In this document: one piece after another, positions 45,501 to 56,304 of the stretch
Numbering within the stretch: the first letter of the stretch is position 1
Layout: each line of letters begins with the position of its first letter
Assembly (NCBI GenBank): GCA_903813345.2
Contig: CAIIXF020000005.1
Coordinates: 35,345,375-35,409,374 of the forward strand
Origin: Owenia fusiformis
Lineage: Eukaryota; Annelida; Polychaeta; Sabellida; Oweniidae
Reading direction: 5' to 3'
DNA: 64,000 bases
The notes under the pieces: model-generated
What the model was told of the DNA's origin: nothing
What the model saw: only the letters and a program-made list of their open reading frames with translations
The model's database searches: none
Program-made: the position numbers and the translations under genes

Positions 45501-46835
45501 GGCTTACTTTCAACAAACCATTTCGCATATTTTCAATGACCCATTAGATAGCCATACTTTCAATGACCAAATCTAACAATACTTTGCATAATCCATTTGG
45601 TCATTCTTTCAATGAAATAATTAGCGAAAGTTTCAATGACCCATTTGTCCTTACTCTCAATTACCTAAATTTACCAGAGCTTCAATGACGCAATGGGCTA
45701 TACTAGCCCTACATTGAATAGGCCTCTCTTCCAATGACCCATTTGGCTTTAATCTCAATGACCCAATAAATTGCTTAGGTTACATTTGATAAGGTTCATC
45801 GACCGGCGCCCGGCCGATTGAGTATTTCATTTAAAACTGAATACAATTTTGAACACATAACCATAAACCATTGATGGTATGACCAACATGATTTTATTCT
45901 AAGGTATAACTCTACCTTTTGGGCATGATATCACATTCATACATCCGTCAGCTGTGGTCTCCATTTCACATCCGTCATATGCCTCCTTTACGTTTAAGGC
46001 AGGATTGTCATACATGTCACAGCTATAAAATAAACGAATTTGCGTGTAATCAAAGGCCCAAGTGTAAAAATACCAAAATGTATAGTAAGGATCCTACGTG
46101 AGGAAAATCATATTGAGTTTATTAGTAAAAACCGATTTGAAATGATTTGTTGTTCATATTGCTATAGTTCAGATTTGTAAATTTAAAACATTTTACTCAC
46201 AACGGGATGCAGCAAACCGTAGATGTTGCCACAAGAATCAAAACACACTAAAACAAATGTACCGTTGATTCAAATCATGCAATCAGCTGTTAACACGCGG
46301 GATTAAGTAGATAACACAATAAGCTCGGGATCCAGATTATCAGGTATTTATGAAATTATTGCCCACTTCCCCACTAACCTACTGTGATGCCATTTCCAGC
46401 AGTTTGTTTTGTTTCTTGAACTAAAGAGCCTTGAAATTAGCTTTTAATGGACCAAAATCAAACTTAGAAAGCGCCACTAAGCAACGTGAACAAGGCATTG
46501 GCATGTAAAATGTCATCTCCTGCCATTTGTTACAGAAGAAGTCGAACCGAACAGTTGGAGACTTTAACAATGTATCACCATTTCTGGTCGTGCCATAGAA
46601 GTTAAACCTTTCAGCCATCTTTGAATTCTTTCAAAAGTTAGTGTAAAATTAAATAGAACAGAAATGATGAATATTTTGGAAAAATAATACGTGATTTAAA
46701 AATAAATTCATGCCCCCATACAATTTCTAGATTCATCTATGGTTAAATTATAGATTCTGAACTTTGTTTTGTTCCTTATAAGCATATGAGACAAATATTT
46801 TACTTCCTTACCTTCAAAATTGCTCGCTGATGCAT
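39546..46835 (-). CDS. Secreted Cu/Zn superoxide dismutase with N-terminal cysteine-rich modules, 3' partial
   Basis: Exons (minus, 5' to 3'): 46812-46835, 46201-46247, 45916-46022, 42144-42320, 41521-41658, 40720-40987, 39546-39663; 293 residues in one frame, last exon(s) in the N gap. Residues 1-23 are a signal peptide (MHQRAILKCVLILVATS) built from two exons. Residues about 24-165 hold three cysteine-rich blocks (C25-, C61- and C120-led), the latter two resembling VWC-type modules (KVGRKW...ITCTC; NGDSCKC...LEC). The SOD domain follows: HVH (H219, H221), H236, H244, H255 and D258 supply six of the seven metal ligands and C230 one half of the disulphide; H120-equivalent and the second cysteine should be in the missing exon after GRSLV. 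It would dismutate superoxide outside the cell. Closest class: extracellular SOD; the N-terminal architecture is unusual. Confidence 0.92.
39761..40066. mobile_element. 306-bp MITE with 9-bp TSD in SOD intron
   Basis: Ends CAAGGAGGATTGGCTCCCAG and its near-perfect inverse; GTGCGTTAC duplicated at 39752-39760 and 40067-40075. A 9-bp duplication suggests a Mutator-like (MULE) origin. Confidence 0.85.
42370..43010. repeat. 24-bp minisatellite, block 1 (SOD intron 3)
   Basis: Degenerate tandem copies of a unit close to TTTCAATGACCCATTTGGTC followed by ATAC. Many units keep the phase but carry substitutions. Confidence 0.85.
43011..43850. mobile_element. Inverted-repeat element interrupting the minisatellite
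   Basis: Imperfect inverted ends (GATTGTTACACAGTCACGAT at left against GTAATTGTTGTTACGCAGTA from the right) with repeated palindromic motifs such as GAATATGGCATATTCACTTG near both ends. No coding capacity. The minisatellite resumes on the far side. Confidence 0.6.
43851..44170. repeat. 24-bp minisatellite, block 2, with higher-order duplication
   Basis: Two successive copies of an approximately 190-bp higher-order unit (starting ACGATGACCCACCTGATCAT and ACGATGACCAACCTGATCAT), itself made of 24-bp units. A third partial copy ends block 1. Confidence 0.75.
44210..44625. repeat. 24-bp minisatellite, block 3 (most homogeneous)
   Basis: About 16 units of (A)TGACCCATTTGGCCATACTT. The 24-bp period is a multiple of three, so both strands read open as an 8-residue repeat (LNDPFGHT on the plus strand); this is a by-product, not a gene. 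Confidence 0.9.
44626..45495. other. Unique sequence between minisatellite blocks
   Basis: Non-repetitive, slightly less AT-rich, within SOD intron 3. No exon or inverted repeat recognised; may be an inserted element whose ends I could not match. Confidence 0.35.
45496..45780. repeat. 24-bp minisatellite, block 4
   Basis: Degenerate TTTCAATGACCCATTTGG units, ending about 135 bases before SOD exon 3. Confidence 0.8.
46500..46600 (+). repeat. Dispersed repeat, TTACAGA...GAACCGAACA family
   Basis: GCCATTTGTTACAGAAGAAG then CAGTTGGAGACTTTAACAAT and TTTCTGGTC. Degenerate copy of the family at 5350, 14960 and 35660; in SOD intron 1. Confidence 0.5.
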
Positions 46836-47053
46836 GTTGCTAAAAACTTCTGGAATGATTCCGTTTGAAACGAGACTGATAAAATTGCACTTAGCTTTGA
46901 TATAATGATATCACAATATGTTATTGAATTATTTACTTTCCAAATGAAAATGGCGATTTGTACATAAACTTGGTTGACTTAGCAATTTCAAACAATGATC
47001 GTCTAGGTCGTAAAGCTCGAGTAACTAGATAGGGAGGATGTTAGAGAACTTTA

Positions 47054-47402
47054 CAGGGTGACACAACAAATGCCACCCACTTATTTTGGAATAATTTTCT
47101 AAACAATAGGCTAAAGGAATTTTCATCATTTTTTATGTGTAGATAGAGTATTCGATGGAATCCCAATTACAGAAAATGAAAATTGTATTTTAAAACATTT
47201 TTTGAAGATTTCACCGAAAGCATACCTTGATGGAAAACGCGATATCTTTTAATCTAAAAGTTGTTGATGTTACACAAGTAAAACAGTCTTTCTTTCATTG
47301 AACACTCTATCTAGTACTACACGCAAAAAATCACAAAGATTCCGTCATTATTGAGGAAGATATTCCAAAATTAGTGGGTGGCATTTTTTGTCCACTAGAC
47401 CA
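47054..47402. mobile_element. MITE-like inverted-repeat element
   Basis: Arms of about 40 bp: CAAATGCCACCCACTTATTT at left against AAAATGCCACCCACTAATTT read from the right. Ends CAGGGTGACA and (inverted) CTAGTGGACA are imperfect. TA precedes the left end. Confidence 0.6.
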
Positions 47403-47869
47403 TTTGCTATGTAGATATGGAACGTTGACAGCACGTGAGTTGATAGGGCCATAAGATTAGTGATAATAAATATTGATGATATAGAGAATCCTCGCTAAAA
47501 GTCACTTTTTCTTGATTTATCAAGTATTTCCATCTGAATTTATGTAAAATCCCATCGGGAAGTAACTATATTATCTCATTGACATGCGATGTGGATTGTT
47601 ATTTAACATTAGAATTGGGCCAACGGTATTGAATTATTCCACGGATGGAGCCGTTCGCTTTATCCCGTGAACTACATCTGATGGGATACAAACGTTTGTT
47701 ACAAACATTTGCCGAGTAACTGCAAAACATGGCTTACCCTCGCAAATCATAAAAATTGCGGCCATTTTGAAAACCGACTTATTTGTCTCTGTACTCACAC
47801 GAGGCATATCAATCTGCAAGAATTTGACTCCAAATAGTGTCCAAGAGCCCTTGGCACAGCGGGTGATAT

Positions 47870-48457
47870 ATAAGGGTTATGTACTGGGAGGTTTTGGATA
47901 TGGGGTTTATCCAGAGGGAGATATGCATATCTACCTGAGGGACCGTAGGGACCGAAGGTAGATGTGCATATCTCACGAGGGATGAACCCAATATCCAAAC
48001 CGACCGTACATAACTGCTTTATCCTATACCAAGTAGAGTTTTCAGGGGCATATGGCCATTTGAATAGTACAATGTGTAAAAATAAACAAATCATTCATAT
48101 GCAAAGTCATTTTATTGCTTTTTCACTTTTAAATTTTAAATACATTGATAACTTTTTGAAATACAAAAGTGTTGTTTAACAATATCCAAAAATTTGAAAA
48201 AAAGAAATTTTGAAAAAAATGTGAAAAATAATTCTAAAAAAATTTTGAAAAATATATAATTTTTTTAAAAATTTTATTTTAAAAAAAAATTTGAAAAAAT
48301 AATTGTGAAGTGAAATTACCGGAAGCGGGAAGATATGCACCGAAGCGGGAGATATGGCGGGAGATATGGGGGTTCTGGATATGTAAACCTCAAAATCAAG
48401 ATACGGGATATATCTTACCAACTTATCTCCCTAAAACTCTACTTGGCATAGGATAAA
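47870..48457. mobile_element. Non-autonomous element, copy A, with 265-bp insertion
   Basis: Same sequence as copy B (51645-51987) from ATAAGGGTTATGTACTGGGA to CTTGGCATAGGATAAA, except for an AT-homopolymer-rich insertion at 48046-48310 and absence of one 20-bp repeat. Internal hairpin near AGATATGCATATCTACC, and an inverted pair TTTATCCTATACCAAGTAGA against TCTACTTGGCATAGGATAAA. Confidence 0.8.
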
Positions 48458-48796
48458 GCCTGCTATATCACGCATGAAATGGCGGACATTATTCAAAATG
48501 GCCGCCTACTTGAAACATATTTCCAATGACACTTTGGCTTGTATTCTAAATATTTTATTATAATTGAAAATGAAGTTGAGAGATTTCATTGAAATTTTGT
48601 ATGTGGATACTTGGAAGAATATTACACTGTCTAATGGCAATTCGGCTAAAAGGCGGATATTTCCAAAATGATAGTCATTGCTGTTCGATGGGATTTGTAA
48701 CGCATTGCCATTGCTTTATCTGCTTGAAAATTAGAAATAGATTTACTAAATTGGTATTTTGGGCGCTGCAAGGTACAGTAAGTATTCAGTGATTTA

Positions 48797-49603
48797 CCCC
48801 CCTATCACACCAAACTAGTTCTTACCCGTTCTTGCCAGTCCTACGAAAAAGTCGTTAAACGGGCTCAATCTGGCTGTGGTCGGGAAATATGTCTAAAATA
48901 ATTAGCTACTTCGTTCATAAACAGTCTTCAATACGTCCATCTCTTTCGCAGTTCGTTCAGGTCGCACCAGGTCGGTGTGCAACGTCGTATAACGCGTCCC
49001 TTAGTCTAGAAGGTCATCATGACCTGATTACAGAACGGTATGGTCGCCATCGAATTTTGAATCGATTCAAAATTCAAAAATCTCATTTCCGTCTGAGAAC
49101 GTTCATAAAGTTCGTAAATAGACCTTAGAAAGTTGCAGCTACGTTCATTCCGTTCACACACAGTTTAAAACCAGTTTTAAAGAACGCAGTGGCAACTTGT
49201 TTGGTGTGATAGCTATATTTTTGCAAACTCGTTCATAAGCAGTGTTAAATACGTTCTTAATCAGTTTAAACCCGTTTGCAATTAGTTCTACCTCGTTCTC
49301 AACACGTCCTCAGAGAGTTCAACTCGTTGTTAAAACGTCCCTAGTAGGATTGAAGTACGACGGTTCCGTTCATAGTACGTCCAGCTCGTCGTCAGTACGT
49401 TGTCACTCGTTCTAATTGTAGAACGTGACGACCACGAGAACATTTTGAGCATTGTCTAAGTTCTAGAGGACCTACCGTTCGAGTACGTTCGATGAAGTTT
49501 GTAAATAGATCCCAAACGGTTTTTAGTACGTCCAGTCCGTTCATACACAGTTGAAGCCCGTTTTCGAGAACGTAGTGAGAACTAGTTTGGTGTGATAGTA
49601 GGG
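48797..49603. mobile_element. 807-bp PIF/Harbinger-like MITE, TTA TSD
   Basis: Inverted ends share CTATCACACCAAACTAGTTCT (the right arm inverted), and TTA flanks both sides (48794-48796, 49604-49606). The inside has many CGTTC/GAACG motifs and an internal copy of the end at about 49190-49215, so it may be a composite. Confidence 0.75.
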
Positions 49604-49606
49604 TTA

Positions 49607-51644
49607 AGTGAGAGTAAGCATGTGAATGGTAGTGGGTGTGTAGGTGACAATGGGCATGTTGATGTGTGAGAAAGGATAAGCGTATGACGGTCAAGCCAAG
49701 TAACTTAGTCAACATTCGATATTCGTATGTCCATCAATATTAACTAAGAATGGTGCCACAATTGAAGAAAACCTCTGTTTAATTATTTTCAATAAACCTA
49801 TCAGCAAACGTGTAAATGATAAATTTGATGTTCTGTTACATATTGGTGAAGCAGTCTTTGGGATATGGCCTAAATTTCTGAATTTCCACTATGTCCCTGT
49901 ATACCCCTACTTAAAAACATGTATGTTATTTGTCATTTTTCATTATGAATCAACCATAAATGTATTTTTTCTTGTTTACATACAGAATGAATTTTTTGTT
50001 TTCAAATATTGAAAGATGGTACTGCATTTATTTTTTCATGACATGGAGGAAACAAATGCGTGTCAATTTACACTGTAATATCCCACACACTTATATTTCA
50101 AGGGTAGTTTTGAAGAATAATCAAGAAAATCCATGTGTTCAAATGAATTCATCCTTGTCAAAGAACGTAAATGAGGAAATGCGGTTTAAAAAACTAACAA
50201 CATGTTTAAAGTTCTTACAATTCTTGTTTAAAACAAACATTTCGAAAGTTGTGATTTCGAATGTAATATCCAACTCAATGAAATTTGTTGATATTTGTTG
50301 ATATTTTTCTTTCGGAATGCACATTGCTGGATCACAGAACCTTGCCTTGTTCGAGATGCACAAAAAGGGTATTGTTAATACTTGACGTCGTTCGGATATT
50401 CGGATGTGACTGACGTTTTCGTTAATCTCCAACCACTGTAACTTCCAACTTAATTTTTGAAATCCAAATATGATAGTCATGAATCGATATTTAAGTCACA
50501 CGTGGATGCATACATCATGTGTCTACATTAACTGTCGAATACATGCCGACTTTCATTTATTTAAATATACACAGTTAACTCAAATCATCAATTCTCGAAA
50601 CGGTTTATCATACAACCTGACCTGAGTTTAATGTTTCATTTTAATTTATAATTATGGTATCGGATTCGAGTATGATTTTAGTCGAGGTTTAAACAAAGCA
50701 ATAAAACTGCGTGAAACCTTTTGTGAAAATTCGAACGATTTTTCAAGAATCCTCCTTCAAAGTGTTACCACAGTGCTCCCCGGGAGTGGAAATTTCGTCT
50801 TGTGTAATCAAAATAATAGCGGGTGGTTTGAATTTTTGTTTGAGTTTAGAGCTCAGCATCTATACATTTAAAAATGTTTCGCTTCATTGAGAGGTACATG
50901 CAGATTTTGGCGATCTATCTTTATAAAAGGCTAAATTTTGTGCAAAAACAGGAGTTGACACGCTTACATTTGGAATTGAAATTTCCTACATAATTGTCGA
51001 CTCATGTTTAAAAGTCATGAAAACAAGGTTGAACACAAAATAATAACCTAGTTACTGTCTATTTAGCATGGGATCACTGAGGGAAATATTATAAATGACT
51101 TAAATCGTTAACAGTTAAGTTGTATTCCAAGAAACTTATCAATTTAGAAATGCAAAATGTTCAATTTTGTTTTTCAATTGTAAAAATGGCACCTGTAGAG
51201 AACAACGTTTTACAAAATTATTTAAAACGGAGATATTTACTGATGTAACATTCGTTGGCATGTGTCAGGGAGTAAATAAGAATAATATGCATTTGATTCT
51301 ATATCTTGTTCCCAAAGGAGTTTGTTAAGGAGCGGTATATCTTAACGTACTTTTATCATCCCGAACTCAAATATTTCGAATCCTTATTTAGACAAAGCTT
51401 TGTTGAGAATGGATTCAAGATGTACTCAAAATTAATACGTTAAAAGATGTATTATCATCTTAATAACCACCTCACAAATTATTTTGGAAATCAAAGATGT
51501 ACGATTTTTGAGATTTTTATTTTCGAATGTTGACTTAGTTACTTGGCTTGACTGATGAGTGAGATTGGGGGTGTAAGTGATGGGTGAACGTTTAAGTGAA
51601 AGGGAACAGATATTTACACATATTTTCATTTCAAAGCAAAATAG
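49607..51644. other. Intergenic, nothing recognised
   Basis: No splice-bounded exon, tRNA or clear repeat seen. Short open frames occur on both strands but without family resemblance. Confidence 0.4.
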
Positions 51645-51987
51645 ATAAGGGTTATGTACTGGGAGGTTTTGGATATGGGGTTTATCCAGAGGGAGATATG
51701 CATATCTACCTGAGGGACCGTAGGGACCGAAGGTAGATGTGCATATCTCACGAGGGATGAACCCAATATCCAAACCGACCGTACATAACTGCTTTATCCT
51801 ATACCAAGTAGAGTTTTCAGTGAAATTACCGGAAGCGGGAAGATACGCACCGAAGCGGGAAGATATGCACCGAAGCGGGAGATATGGCGGGAGATATGGA
51901 GGTTCTGGATATGGAAACCTCAAAATCAGGATACGGGATATATCTTACCAACTTATCTCCCTAAAACTCTACTTGGCATTGGATAAA
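51645..51987. mobile_element. Non-autonomous element, copy B
   Basis: 343 bp; uninterrupted form of the element at 47870-48457. Differs by few substitutions and by an extra GGGAAGATACGCACCGAAGC-type 20-bp unit. Confidence 0.8.
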
Positions 51988-53050
51988 CTGGGTTATGTTT
52001 TGCTATCTTCATAAATTCACTTGTTGGTTTAAATGTTTAAACTGGTTTATATCGGGGAAGAAATACATCACTATCTTGATCACGTGACTGGGGGTTTGAA
52101 CTTTAAGGTCAGCGATACCTTTGTTTATCTCACTTTCTTGTAGCTGAGCTCGAAGCTACAGGGAATCGCTAACCCACCGGTCCATCCCCTTTGACAACGC
52201 CTTTAGCTGAATACGACACTGTGGTATTAGAGAAGTGTATGTGTGTGTGTGGGGGGGGGGCTTACCCCAAAGATTTTAACATAATTTCATGTTTGAGAGG
52301 TGACGTTTATTGTATTTTACTTACTCATTATATTGTTTATAAGGTATCATTATAGTATATATAGTTCTCCTTATATTATATATAAGTTCTCCTTATAAGT
52401 TCTGGAGTATACGTTAAAGAGTTTATTGCACTGTATATCAATTTTCTTTTCCTATCGAAATTATATAAAACATGCTCCCCTGAATCAATATAGATGCTCC
52501 ACAGGCGTAACAACCCCAAGACTTCACTATAATGGACGAATAAAGAAGTATATAATTTTGTTATATTTATTCTCCTTGGAAAGAGAGAAAATGGCCTAGA
52601 TTGCACGCGCGAGCTGAAGTAAGCCTACGTGCAATGTGTATTTCTGATGTACAAGAATAATCTATTGTACATCCCGTATTGCACCAATCAATCGAAATAT
52701 TGTAAAACAAGCATATTTCTAAATTGAGTAAAAGGAAGTGTTTTAAACAAAAATGATAATAATAATACCAATATATATATAATTTGCGCAAGCCACGCGA
52801 ACTTTCAAATTTCTGTCATAATCATGAAGTTGTTGTGTGATCAAAATAAGCTCAGTTTCATCACAAGGGCGCCGGGGATTAGTATTGTGTTAAAAATTAA
52901 ATCCACATAATACTCCCATCGCCAAGGCCCCGATACAGTGTGAATCTGACCTTATGTAAGCGAGGTATTATTGGGCGTGTTCACTCAGGTGTTGTAATAA
53001 TCGCTCGCGAATCGCAGCTCTGTCACGGTGAATAGAGGAGACACGATTAA
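51988..53050. other. Intergenic, nothing recognised
   Basis: Includes a (TG)n/poly-G tract at about 52238-52260 and AT-rich stretches; no gene seen. Confidence 0.4.
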
Positions 53051-53064
53051 AATTCAAAAAGGTT

Positions 53065-53245
53065 TTAGCCTACTTCAAACGTATTCCGAGTGAACACAAT
53101 CAGGGGGCCCAAACATTGTGAACTATTTATTCACAATTACAGGAGTGAGCGTGATAAGCTCTACTCAAAATGTATTCTGAGTGAACTCAACATGGGGGCC
53201 TAAACATCGTCAACTATTCATTCATAATTACAGGAGTGAACGTAA
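53065..53245 (+). repeat. Tandem duplication of about 90 bp
   Basis: CTACT(T)CAAA(C/A)(G/T)GTATTC(C/T)GAGTGAAC through CACAATTACAGGAGTGAGCG and CATAATTACAGGAGTGAACG. Two copies, diverged. Confidence 0.65.
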
Positions 53246-53316
53246 CCAGCTCTATATTCATGTAGTCTAATATGCCTATGTAGACGTCATCGTAGGCTCA
53301 TGAATATAGAGTTCAA
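53246..53316. repeat. Short inverted repeat
   Basis: CTCTATATTCATG at 53249 is mirrored by CATGAATATAGAG at about 53299; CCTATGTAGACGTCATCGTAGG in between is also partly self-complementary. Confidence 0.5.
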
Positions 53317-53849
53317 TCATGGACCTATATCCTCTGGACACCAATCAAGTACTTTCAGTGAATCCATCAGTGTTTCGGTCACGTGGTTTGTGACCTTTCA
53401 ACTGTCCAATGCGCATGCGCCGGTTAACCGGAAAAGAAGCAAATTTCAATACACGATGACCCACTTAATTTTCCTGCGCACATTTCTTGCGCATGAGAGT
53501 AAAAATCAACTTCCGGTTTACTCTCACACAGGAAGTCAGTGTAAAATTGTTCAGAATAGGTCCCACAAATTCTTCTCATATGCCATAACCATGCTGTTTT
53601 GTTGCTTATTTTACATTTCAATATTGATATAAGATCCCTATGTATCATTTCCCTTAAATTGGTGAAATTTACACCATTAATAAGTGAGAACATACCCCCT
53701 CATTGGAGCAGACGTTTTGTACGACTTTTCGTTGACATTGATAACTGGTCACGGGCAATTGGCAGTGGTTCATCAACTCATAGTATCCCTATCATGTCAT
53801 CATGTAGATAGTCTTTAAAAAACTATTATCAGAGCTAATGACACTTAAA

Positions 53850-54700
53850 TATACAACATTTGGTAGCCCTGGATGTCTTGGCGCTGAGCTAGTTTGACAC
53901 CCTTTGGAGGGAATTCCCTGGGAAACCCCTTGGGGTCATTGAGGGCATATGATTAAATAAATAATTTATTTAATAAATTTACCTGGTGTTTTCCAGTGGA
54001 TTATTTCATTTCAGCCAAAAGGACATCAAAACAATTAATAACCAGTCTTACCCTGTGATTCAAGCACTGCCAAGCACAGCCAAGCATCAATCAAGCACCA
54101 TTGGGACTTTATTCCAGCACCATTTAAAGGCAGAAGCAGATCTAGCAAAATCCAGATGGTTACTCTTTACAAAAATTGTTTAGTTTCAAAATATTTAGAC
54201 TCATAGCATTCCTTGTCATGCCTATTTTCATGGGCTTTCAATATTCTATTGAAATATTCCAAAGTACATGTAGCTCAGCTGTATTATTTGAGAAAAACTT
54301 TAGGATTTTTACAATAATACATTCTATTTTAATTTCATGGTTACCATTTTTATTTGGGAGAATTTAAACAATTTTCCTCATTTTGGCACATTGAATCCTA
54401 ATTGATAATTTCACCAGTTCATAACATACAGGTATCATGGATCTTTAGGGAGATATCATATTTTAATTTTAGCCCGAAGGAATGTACATGTATCGGTAGG
54501 TCAACTGTACATGTCGCTTGCAATTTGTCTCTCCCAATAGATCTGATTCTCCCTTTAACTGTTCTTTTTAAATAATTTGAATGTTATACTATGTAATTTT
54601 TAAATTAATATGTAATATGCCGCACTGGGACCTAAGGACCCATGTGCCACTGCTGTAAAAGTGTGTTAAAATAAATAAATAAAAAAATAAACTTTTTAGA
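53850..54700 (+). repeat. Possible LINE 3' end with (AAAT)n tail
   Basis: Ends GCCGCACTGGGACCTAAGGA...then AAATAAATAAATAAAAAAAT, a tail of the kind seen on RTE/L2-like non-LTR retrotransposons. No reverse transcriptase frame is visible; the 5' limit is a guess. Confidence 0.3.
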
Positions 54701-54744
54701 TGAAACTATGTATATGCTTCTATAAAAAGCCAAAATAAAAGTGA

Positions 54745-54870
54745 AATGTGAATACTATATCAAGTCATTTGGGAATTGAACCCAATCCAAGGAATGATTA
54801 GTTCCATGGTGTAAGCCTACACAACTTGCAGGATATTTGTATAATCACATCACATTACTTTTGACTTTTC
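54745..54870 (-). repeat. tRNA-like SINE copy, empty site
   Basis: Shares AATTGAACCCAATCCAAGGAATG...TTAGTTCCATGGTGTAAG with 55517-55582 plus 55807-55870. The minus strand holds a B-box-like GGATTGGGTTCAATTCCC. Here GTGTAAGCCTACA is uninterrupted. Confidence 0.6.
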
Positions 54871-55516
54871 CTTGAAAATACTTTCCAGTTTCCCAATGAC
54901 ACGGGACCTTCTAACAAAGATAAGTACATGATGTAGCATTATATGTTTGTTGGTGTACACTAAACTTCCAGCTTGGTGCATCATCATCAGAAATCAAAGT
55001 TGGGTGGAGTGTGCCAGGGTCATACACCATCATTCTTTCTCATTGTCATGTTGCGTGGGATCACCAGAAATCATAATCAGGTTGGGTGTGCCAGAGTTGA
55101 AAAAAATAAAACAATACAAAATTAGTTGAGTAGATACAAACATAAAAAAATTGTGAATTTAAATTTTTCCCTTTGCATTTCTCAATAAATATTTTTTCAG
55201 AATATTCTTCAATTTTATACTTAAAAGTTATACATTGAGACAAATATAATCTAAATATGTATTTAAAATAATTATCTCACCATAGGGGATGGTCGGGTAG
55301 TGCTTGGAGGACCACTGATGAATCTTCTCTGCATCGGTCTCATAATCTTTAAAAAAAACTGCTGCGTTTTTTTAACTGTAGATAGAAAAATAAAGATATT
55401 CATACAATATATTAAATTGACCCTTATTTTAATGTGGTTTAGTTAAAATTAGTGTACGCCTCGGAGTGTTCAGTAACCCTGGCCTGGATAATTATCAACT
55501 TCAAGATAATTGAAAT

Positions 55517-55870
55517 GTAGATACAAATATCAAGTTGTTTGAGAATCGAACCCAGTCCAAGGAATGTTTAGTTCCATGGTGTAAGTGCACTGGCGGATCC
55601 AGGGGGATCCAAGGGGGGCCATGCCCCCTCCCCCCTTATCGGGGCCCAGAAAAAAATGTTAGGGTCCCAAAAATTTATGGGCACATGACTTAGCATTTCT
55701 GGACTTTTTAGGCCAAATTATAAAAAAAATAGGCCTAATTTTTGGTTTTAAATCTTTTTGCCGACATGTAATGTGCCCCCCTCTGTTGGCTTCTGGATCC
55801 GCAAGTGAAGCCTACATAACTTTGAATGATATTTGTATATTATAAAGACATTGTGTTTTATTTCAAGCTC
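55517..55870 (-). repeat. tRNA-like SINE copy, occupied by a small transposon
   Basis: Same repeat as 54745-54870 but split at GTGTAAG by the element at 55583-55806, after which AAGCCTACATAACTTT resumes. Confidence 0.65.
55583..55806. mobile_element. About 224-bp CACTA-like MITE with AAG duplication
   Basis: Ends TGCACTGGCGGATCCAGG and (inverted) CACTTGCGGATCCAGAAG. AAG is present on both sides and once in the empty copy, so a 3-bp target duplication, as in EnSpm/CACTA elements. Poly-G/C tract next to the left end. Confidence 0.75.
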
Positions 55871-55964
55871 TCACACGAATTCCCAAATTAATAGGCTAAT
55901 TAAAATAATCTACTCAAGAAAGCTAAATTTTTGCATGACACTCATGACTTGATGAGTTAAAGTG

Positions 55965-56140
55965 GCAACAAGGCCTGTAGAGAGTAAATAGGAAAATTTC
56001 AACTTTTTCTGAGCTATCAAGGCAGCATTTGGCTTAACATCTTCTTTGACATACCTTTTTTCTTAAAATGTAAGGATAAACTATCAATTTCAGCATTAAG
56101 AAGTGTAAATTCAGTTCAAAGCTTCAAAAAGGGGAAATCC
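55965..56140 (+). repeat. Dispersed repeat, copy 2 (partner at 19448-19625)
   Basis: Carries GGCTTAACATCTTCTTTGAC, AAAATGTAAGGATAAACTAT and AGCATTAAGAAGTGTAAATT in the same order as copy 1. Confidence 0.75.
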
Positions 56141-56304
56141 ACTTTTATATAACAGTATATCAGTACATCTTGGATTGCTTTTGGTTTGGCTAATGAAATG
56201 CGTGGCCTCTTATACTAGTATTAGTACTAGACGTGTGAATCAGAATTAACAGAAGTATTCAACAGTATAAGGACTGTGTCGGACATTTTTTAAAAGCCTA
56301 TATG

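Noticed and set aside
47795-48094. Minus-strand frame also present at 51432-51923
   Set aside because: Shared because both lie in copies of the same non-autonomous element; no protein similarity.
49960-50480. 113-codon frames on opposite strands
   Set aside because: Overlapping antisense frames in AT-rich sequence, no recognisable protein.
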